From Dendrophyllia cribrosa (taxonomy: Eukaryota; Cnidaria; Anthozoa; Scleractinia; Dendrophylliidae): a stretch of DNA of 64,000 nt. Position numbers and translations under genes: made by a program. Of this stretch, positions 57,165-64,000 are shown piece after piece (the first letter of the stretch is position 1; each line of letters starts with the position of its first letter). The stretch is taken from assembly GCA_024195265.1 (NCBI GenBank), contig JAJLRJ010000010.1, positions 17,190,259 through 17,254,258 on the forward strand, given 5' to 3'. A model generated the notes under the pieces. The model saw only the letters and a list, made by a program, of their open reading frames with translations, made no database searches and was not told the DNA's origin.

Positions 57165-58092
57165 TTCGCCACATGCACGACCACCAAAATATATCAATTT
57201 GTACAGTGCAACTACATTGTAGTGATGTAAACATTTGTCAAATGTTCCACACCGCAACTGATGCTTTCTATGTCTCTTAATTGACCGAGAGAGAGCCTCA
57301 AAAGAGCACGTATTTGGATGTTTTCTACTTGTCAATAATCTTACTGTGAGTTTGGGTTACCTGTGGTTCGTGGGACCATTTACCTCGCTCGTGAATTTTC
57401 TGTCGATGATATGTACTATAGATAGGAGGGGGGCTTCTCCAGCTTTACTTTAAATTCATGATCATGTCATGCCTTAATTCAGAACCATTTGTTGCATTTT
57501 CTTTAATTTAAAATTTGACTCAATGGGACTAATGTTTGGCTAATCCATTGTCGGTGTTACAAACCTAAGTATTTTTTTTGCCAGTAGCAAAATAATTAGA
57601 AACCCGCTCAGATTTTAAAAATGATAACGAGAGAATATCTAAAAATTGAAGAACTTACTAAGTTTAATACAGTAATCGCCAATTGTCGAGAAGAAAATAA
57701 ATGCTGTTTAAATAATGCAGTTGACAAAAAAGTAAACACTACCTTGTTATGCTAATTGCCTAGTGCCTTTGTTTACTTGAAGGCGGCGCTAAAGTGCATG
57801 TTTTTGTACATCAAAGATTCGAGTTCAGTTCCAGGTATTACACAAAAATGGAAGGCACTTGTTCGTTGAAGTCCTTTGTTGGTGGAGTTTGTGGTTATGA
57901 CATTCGCGATCGAAAACGTGGAACGGAAATTTCCCTTTACTTTCGCGCACAAAGGACATCTCTAATCACAAGCCTGTCTTGAAATTTACCGGACCTGACT
58001 GAGGTGAGATCGAACTTATTTTATGTCGAGTAGCGTCAGCTTACTAGAAATGTAAAGGAAGTAGTTGTAAACTAAAGTTGTCGAACTTTGTT

Positions 58093-58232
58093 CAGTGGCG
58101 GATCTAGGGAAGCGGCCCCTTTCCATCCCTTTTTTGGCGAAGAAAAAGACTCGAGGGACCGAACTTTTTTTCAGAACCATTTTCACTCCCCTCCCACCCC
58201 CTCTCCTTATGAGCAAGCTGGATCCGCAACTG
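58093..58232. mobile_element. hAT-type MITE (copy 2)
   Basis: Duplicate of 18439-18578. Confidence 0.65.
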
Positions 58233-58626
58233 GAAAATTATAGTGAAAAAGAGATCACATGCATGATGCTATCCACAGGGAGCCCCGGTATACCCATCTT
58301 TCAGGGGCAGCTCCATCACCTCGACTCGTATGGTAAGAAGGTAATGGATGAGTCAATTCCAGCAGTGCCTATCCCCCCCCGGGCCATTTACACATATTGC
58401 TATCCCGGGGGTGAGGCATGAGTAAATCTAGTTTTTCCCGGGGGGGGGGGGGGGGGGGGGTATTAGCACACCCGTCATTTACCCCGGCCTCGCAGTTTGA
58501 CAACTCTTCAAACATGGCATGCTTCAAGGACTTTATTGGCAAGAACGAGTAGTTTGTCGTTGAATGGCTGGTCCAGCAAGTGCTAGAAAAGCTTGTAGAC
58601 ATTTTTAAAGGTATGTTTTGTATCAC

Positions 58627-58741
58627 CCATAAATGTAATACTCACCATAAATGTAACAAACCTCAACCATAAATGTAACAAACCTCAACCATAAATGTAA
58701 TACCAACCATAAATGTAATAAGAATCAACCATAAATGTAAT
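58627..58741 (+). repeat. CCATAAATGTAA tandem motif, six units (copy 2)
   Basis: Duplicate of 18980-19095, followed by the CATCTCATT motif at 58815-58867. Confidence 0.85.
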
Positions 58742-58950
58742 AAATGACGTTAGGAAACGAGAAAAAAGCATTAGTAGTTAATAGTGCTTACGAGGGTGAT
58801 GTCGCATCGCATTACATCTCATTAGCATCACAGTACATCTCATTAACATCTCATTTGCATCTCATTAAAAATGGCACAGCCAATCAGAGTCGACCGACGA
58901 AAATCTGTACACGTGCAATGACATCATGGGTTCCGAATGGGAGAACGCCC

Positions 58951-61900
58951 TTAATCGGTGAGATCCTCGTCGGGTCGAAGCCAACTGTAGCCGTAAGGAA
59001 GAGTCTTGAAACTGAATTCATCAGCGAGGACGCGTTTGTCTTAGACCACCCCCCATCGTTTGTCTCTGCAGACGGTGGTCAACGCCTTGGTGCGCTTGTC
59101 TCTCTTGATGAAATGCGGGTTGGGAACGTTGACGGTGCGGGATTTGTCGAGGGGCGAACGCAGTTCGAGGAGCAGCGTTTGTTTCATGGATTCAAAATGA
59201 AGATGTTGTTGCCCGCGCATGTTCTGGGTGAATCCGCGAATTTTCTCTTCCGTCTTTTCCAAACGTGTCTTGTAGGCATAGTTTTTGGGGCCGCAGTATA
59301 ATAATTGGACGATGACGTCACGATTGCCTTTCCCGTCGTCCAATTCGTCCGTCTCGCCGAGGAAATTGACCAAGGGGATCTCGGGTTCGCCGGGTTGCCA
59401 TTTGTAGGCCACGGAATCCATGTCGAAATACAGGGCATTTTCTTCTACGTGATCCAGGTAACCGTAGAGGCGAAGTCGGGCCCAACAGGTGGTGAATGCG
59501 GCAACGAAGACGTTGGTGGTTTGACCGCCGGGGACATCGTTGTCGATTTTGTCGTAGCAGATCACGAGTTTCTCCTCGTTCAGGATGCGGACATTGTGAA
59601 GGACGTTCGTCTCGTCTTTCGCGATTTCGTACAGGGAGGCGAGCACGGTGATTTGCTGGATTTTCCGCTTGTTTTATCGCTCGCCGAATTTTCCCCAGAA
59701 GGAATTGAGGGCCAGCTTGCTGGTAGCCTTTTTTCCCTAGTTGGATTGCATGTTGTCCGCGTCGAGATAGATCCCTTCTCGCGCTGCATATTCGGCCCAG
59801 AAGAGCGTTTGTTGCTCGGGTGTTTTGAGACTCCCGTCGGCGTTTGGCGGCCACCTGGAGGCTTCCGTTTTTCCTTTCAGCCACGTGTTGACGTATTCCT
59901 CGAACAGCCCGGTACGACGTTGCGCGGGGGGGTAGTGGTACACGTCGTGAATTTGGAGAATGCGGTACCCTTTTTCCACGGCTTTGAGGAGTTCGGGGGT
60001 GCACCACGTCCCTCGGATACTCCGTTGACTCGCCGTATGTTCGCACACTCAGGATCGCTCGGTTATCCATTTGGGGATCTCTTCTTTCACGCAGGCTCGA
60101 CACAGGGGAAACGTGATTTTCCCATGGCAACGGTACGGCAACACGGGATAAAACAACCCCTCGGGCGGTAACACGGTGCAGTCGGCGATGCCGAAGTAAC
60201 GGTGAATATCTTGCACCGGTTGGGTGACGATGACGGGGTGTCCGATGGGGTACTCGTCGTACTTGTTGACGGTGGAGTACAGTGACGTCACATCCACGTA
60301 CCGAATTTCTTCCCCTTGCGTTTCGTCGATCTCGTCCCATAATCGCACGGCATTGGTGCGTCCCCCGAAGAACGCGTCGCGCGGGTTGAGCGAATGGACG
60401 GTGAACGGGTGCGACTCGAGAAAGGCGGCGACGTCGGCTCGTTGACGCAACTGCTCCCACTGACATTCCCAGAGGACGACTACGCGGTAGCCGCCGGCTT
60501 CCAATTGGCGCTGTTTTTGCATCGTGGCTTCGTACATTTCCCGTTTGGTGCGATCCGGGTGGAGACGGGTGGTCGTGGTCATGCTCCCTTTGAAACAGAC
60601 GGGACATCCGTGCCATCCGTGCCACAAACATCCGTAAAATTCGTACACGGTGCGGGTTCTCTCGTTGAACCCGTCCACTTGATAGCGACGGCCCCCGACT
60701 TGGAGAGTGCGTCCCCCCCCCCGTTGAACGCGTGCGCAATGACCCCTTGCGTTTGTTGGGAATTCTGCCACTCCAACCATTGGTAGGCTTCCAGGGATTG
60801 TCGCCCCCTTTTCCCATTCCATCCGTCGTTGGGTTACAAGGCCAGGGTCTGGGGAGGCAAATGTTTATTTTTGCGGTAATACCGCATGCAGGCCGAGGCG
60901 ATGGTCACGAATTTCTCCATGGGATTGAAATCGGCTTTGGCGGCAAATTACCGTTGAAAAATTTCGCAGCCGGCTTTGAGCACTTGCACATCCGGTTAAC
61001 AGTAAGCCACCTTTTCCTCGTGCAAATTGAACTCGAGATGTTGCACGGCCGGGTACCGTTCGTCAAACTCTTTTCGCAGGCCCGGTTTCTTGCCCTCGGG
61101 GTCCTAATAGCGCGCCTTGGGCCAAGGCCCCACGTACTCTTGATGGGCCTCGGTGTTGAAGAAATGCGGAAAGCGTCCGGCTCTCAGGCTCAAGATTTTC
61201 AATCCCACGCAATTTGACGTCGATGCGATTGTCGTAGAGGTACTGGAGGATGAACATCCCGTCGTAACCTTTGAAATTGTGAAAGATAACGATGACTTCC
61301 CGCGGTTCGCCCAGCACCTCCGTTTTGGTCAGCAGCGAATCGTAAAATTGCCCGGTGCAATCGCGACCGTAAAACACCAGGGCGGGCACGGTGTCGAAAT
61401 GGTTCTCCCCTTTATTTGGCGCAGATGAGGATGGGCATGTGCAATTGGTCGTCCTACGTGCATTCGTAATCCGCATACACGAAATAGGGCGGACGTTTGG
61501 GCCGCGTTCCCTCCTCCTCGTTCTCGTCCTCGTTCTCGTCTTCCCCCGACTCGGGATCGTTGCCGGCTAGAAAGCGGACGGTGTGGGCGGCGTAACGCGG
61601 GGCAGGTCTGGCGCGTTTGGCGGGAGGCGGTCCTGCTGCTTCCTCCTCCGGGTCTGGATCGTTCACCGGCTGGATGTAGCAAAGATGGGTGGTGACATCC
61701 GCATAATCCTTGCAGGTCTTGCAAAAATATTCCTCGCACTTGTGGGGAGGTTGACGTTTGCGTCGATATTTCCACCAATCAGGGATTTGCAGTAATCCTC
61801 GCACGTTTGGAGATAGGCGCAGACGCACTGTTCCGGGGTGTCGGCCCTTTGTCCGTTGGGAGAAAACACCCGGTGATTCTCGTAGCAACGGTCTCCGTAA

Positions 61901-63021
61901 AAGCAGCGTCGGCAGTCCGGGCAGGGAGGTTGCGTCGGTCGTGGGGGTTTGCTGTCGCCCGGGAGGAGTGCCAGGTAATTGCGAGAGGTTTTCTGTTTTC
62001 AGGCCACGCAACGTCGTTTCAAGCAGGGATGACGAGCAAAATCCTCGTCGTTGTACCCCTTGTCGCACAAGTGGCAATAGTAACTGCGTCCGAGAATGGC
62101 GGGGATGGAGGTCAACCCGTAATAGTGATTGTCGTGTTTCAAGAGAAACAGGTAACGTTGGTCAGCGCGTTTCTCGCATTTTCCAAAGATTACTTTGTAA
62201 CTCATCTCGGCGCTGAGGACTTTGATGTAATAGTCCGGCATCACGATTTGGAATTGATGGAGGGCACCTAACCCGCAAGGCCCTTCGGGAACGCTAGACA
62301 AAGCATGCAAGGCTTTGGCCAGTCGGGTTTGACCTGGACCACCTTTTTTTAAGGATTCGTAGCCAAGCTACGGCGTCCGTCGACGCGGGCGAAGTTCGTC
62401 GGCCCACGCTTGCATGGTGACGAGAGCCCGAGCGCAGCACAACTCGTCCCGATTTTTTATTTTGACGACACACCTTTTCTTTTGGAGAAAGGTCATGATG
62501 GGCACGTTGCCCGGGATGGCTTCCTTTCGACGTCCGCTGCCCTGTCCGGGATCCTCTATGGTGGTGATTTGCACTTTGAAACGATCGTCCGCTTTGAATT
62601 GTTCGTTCGAGTTCAATTTCTCCGCCATTTTTTGCAAGAGGAGGGTGACCCGTTGACTCTGTTCGCGCCATTCCCGCACCGGCACGTGAAACGATTGAAA
62701 GGCGTGCAGAAAGGTGGGATGTTGCATTGTAAACAGCACGATATCCTCGTCGTCTAATCGTTCCTCCTCCAATTCGCGATCGATCGCACGACGCAACGCC
62801 TCTTCCACTTCGTAGCCCACGTCGTATTGTTGGGGATGTAATAGATCCGTGCGATGGTGGAGGGTGGCATCGTCGTAACTCAAACTTTTGTACACGTCGA
62901 TCCGTGCCCGGGTGAGTCGAAATTCGAAGAGGTGGCCCCAATTGCTCTCTTCCGCGTCTTCCATGGCCTCCAACAAATCGTCATCGTCCACATCCTCGTG
63001 ATTCTGCTCGCGGTCGGTCAT
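58951..63021 (-). pseudogene. Polinton/adintovirus-type DNA polymerase B pseudogene (copy 2)
   Basis: Relic of a protein-primed family-B polymerase that would replicate a linear mobile or viral genome. I place the start at ATG 63021 (acidic MTDREQNHED); 63225 is an in-frame alternative. Landmarks: NRDELCCARALV and VPEGPCGLG in the N-terminal domain; CxxC clusters SYYCHLCDKGYN, CPDCRRC and CEEYFCKTC; exonuclease motifs YADYECT (61458-61484) and HNFKGYDGM (about 61290); motif A DVTSLYSTVNKY (60241-60300); motif B KLALNSFWGKFGE (59681-59728); motif C LYFDMDSVAY (59401-59436). In-frame stops lie at 62368, 61999, 61104, 60996, 60948, 60834, 60049, 59737, 59674 and 59041. Frameshifts lie near 61785, 61465, 61190 and in a C10 tract at about 60714. 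It cannot encode an active enzyme. The frame is otherwise well preserved. Confidence 0.88.
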
Positions 63022-63259
63022 TTGAAAGGGATTAACACTGAAGAAATACAACTCTGGTGAAATGACTTTCACGATCGGCGAGGTTGAACAGAGTTTTACA
63101 GCAACGACACAAATGAAGTTGCAGCGACTTGAACCGTCGGCGTTTGGCTTCTTGACGGTCACGCACGAATAAGATGATAGATTTCCCACGATATGTTCAC
63201 AATTGGGTAAATGGATCTCTTTCATTGCGGCGAGAGACGCGACAGTGAAAGCACTCCAT
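63022..63259 (-). other. 5' region of the polymerase with a possible small zinc-finger reading frame
   Basis: The polymerase frame stays open up to an ATG at 63225. In another frame an ATG at 63259 opens MECFHCRVSRRNERD, and a TGA (63197-63199) then interrupts a stretch that later shows CRCC and KTLFNLADRE. Two cysteine pairs suggest a small zinc-binding protein or an N-terminal extension, broken like the polymerase. Function unknown; this is a weak call. Confidence 0.3.
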
Positions 63260-63412
63260 GCGTAAAAAGGTCGTCGTCAGGTGGTACCCGCACTCTTATT
63301 GTACTCTCGAGGAGAATGACAAAGCGTGCTGGGAAGGAACGGGGTACCCATGGGGGGGTATGGGTAATTTTTTTCACTCACTCCAGACTCCGGCCGGGGG
63401 TGCGAGGAGGAC

Positions 63413-63420
63413 TATATAAA
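63413..63420 (+). promoter_or_regulatory. TATA box of the RING-like gene
   Basis: TATATAAA followed by GGCCGCGGGC, 42 bp upstream of the first ATG at 63462. A start site 25-30 bp downstream would give a leader of only about 15 nt. The polymerase pseudogene starts on the other strand 190-390 bp away, so the intergenic region is divergent. Confidence 0.65.
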
Positions 63421-63461
63421 GGCCGCGGGCATGGCTTCAAACTCAAACCAAAAAACAACTC

Positions 63462-63821
63462 ATGATGATGGCTGTCGACGGGCATGTAAGCATTTTCTCG
63501 GTGGAAATGGAAGAAGAAGAGAGCAGAAGAATTAAGGGGGATAAGAAGAACGAAGAGGAGGATCGGAAGTGTGTAATCTGTTTGGAGTTGCGGAAGCTCA
63601 CTGTGCGAGAGTTTACGAAGCGAGATGGGATGCTGGCCCGCCAGTTTTACCGTGCGCGGACGCGCGAATTATTCTGTTGCAGTGGGTGGTGCCACAACTC
63701 CTGCCTATTAAAGTGTGTGGAAAAAAATGGTCGGCTTCTTCTATTATTCAAGTGCCCCCACTGCCGTGCCCTGGGGTGCGATTTTCAGGAGATGGAGGCG
63801 TTCCGGGACGGAGAACTTTAA
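63462..63821 (+). CDS. Divergent RING-like zinc-binding protein
   Basis: Intact 119-residue ORF with three ATGs in a row at the start and a clear TATA box upstream. Residues about 1-37 are acidic and basic (EEEESRRIKGDKKNEEEDR). The rest is a RING-like cluster: CVICLELRK, then FCCSGWCHNSCLLKC, then FKCPHCRALG. The spacing differs from a standard C3HC4 RING, so treat it as RING-like. Proteins of this kind in viruses and Polinton-type elements often act as ubiquitin ligases (family knowledge; activity here is inference). It is divergently arranged with the polymerase and belongs to the same element by position. No copy is seen in copy 1 because of the gap. Confidence 0.7.
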   Translation: MMMAVDGHVSIFSVEMEEEESRRIKGDKKNEEEDRKCVICLELRKLTVREFTKRDGMLARQFYRARTRELFCCSGWCHNSCLLKCVEKNGRLLLLFKCPHCRALGCDFQEMEAFRDGEL

Positions 63822-64000
63822 AAAAGAAAGACACTCATGATCAAAGGAACATTTATTTCATTTCGAGGAACAATTTAATTATATTTTTCAAGAAACATTT
63901 CAAAACATGTATTTTTTCGTCAATTCAAATTAAACAAAGTTTTGGTTTAAACTGTCATTTGCAGTGATTTCCTTGTCTCATGTGGTGGGTGTCATGGCCA
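63822..64000. other. Right edge, AT-rich, no gene seen
   Basis: After the RING-like stop the sequence is AT-rich. TTTATT at 63851-63856 reads as AATAAA on the minus strand and could end a convergent gene beyond the window. Confidence 0.35.

Larger units (their letters stand above)
39652..62082. repeat. Large duplication, copy 2 (partner 1-22434)
   Basis: Second copy of the 22.4-kb block. Unlike copy 1 it is continuous on both sides. To the left it runs into the terminal RTK exon (39354-39462). To the right it runs on through the DNA polymerase pseudogene into the RING-like gene. The homology limits given here are set by the window edge and by the N gap of copy 1, not by natural breakpoints. 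Confidence 0.98.

Overview
The window looks like nuclear DNA of an early-branching animal, most likely a cnidarian and plausibly a stony coral. The evidence is AT-rich, CpG-containing sequence; short exons separated by introns full of small inverted-repeat transposons; a receptor tyrosine kinase (RTK) with immunoglobulin-like domains; and BEL/Pao, Penelope-like, Harbinger-like and Polinton/adintovirus-type elements. The taxon is an inference from composition and gene content, not from a diagnostic gene.

The dominant feature is a near-identical duplication. Positions 1-22434 reappear at 39652-62082 in the same orientation, with only about half a dozen substitutions and a few mostly homopolymer or repeat-unit indels seen by eye. 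Copy 1 stops at a 500-N gap (22435-22934). Copy 2 continues past the matching point. The arrangement suggests the same locus assembled twice and scaffolded in tandem, or a very recent tandem duplication.

Layout of each copy, left to right: (i) an RTK gene on the minus strand. Thirteen exons lie at 375-13843 in copy 1 and fourteen at 39354-53491 in copy 2, which also contains the terminal exon and stop codon. The exons join in phase into three Ig-like domains, a transmembrane helix and a complete kinase domain; the signal-peptide exon was not found. (ii) The introns hold a SINE-like repeat, a tRNA-like repeat, foldback elements and a deleted BEL/Pao retrotransposon. (iii) Upstream lies a 1.2-kb element with 275-bp inverted arms surrounding one intact ORF (PB1-like domain plus a zinc knuckle). 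The arms contain the start codon at one end and the stop codon at the other. (iv) Next come a GGGGTA array, a fragment of a dispersed repeat family (here called R), a hAT-type MITE and short tandem repeats. (v) Last is a broken protein-primed type-B DNA polymerase of Polinton/adintovirus type on the minus strand. In copy 2 it is followed by a divergent RING-like gene with a TATA box.

The unique middle (22935-39353) is a transposon graveyard. It contains TTAA-flanked MITEs, a minisatellite with a 41-bp palindrome, an ORF with 23-residue charged repeats, tandem copies of family R (one interrupted by a MITE, the other by a Harbinger-like element), Penelope-like ends in inverted pairs, and foldback elements. 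Apart from that short ORF I see no convincing host gene there.

The best candidates for something new are the PB1/zinc-knuckle inverted-arm element and the R family with its terminal hairpin.
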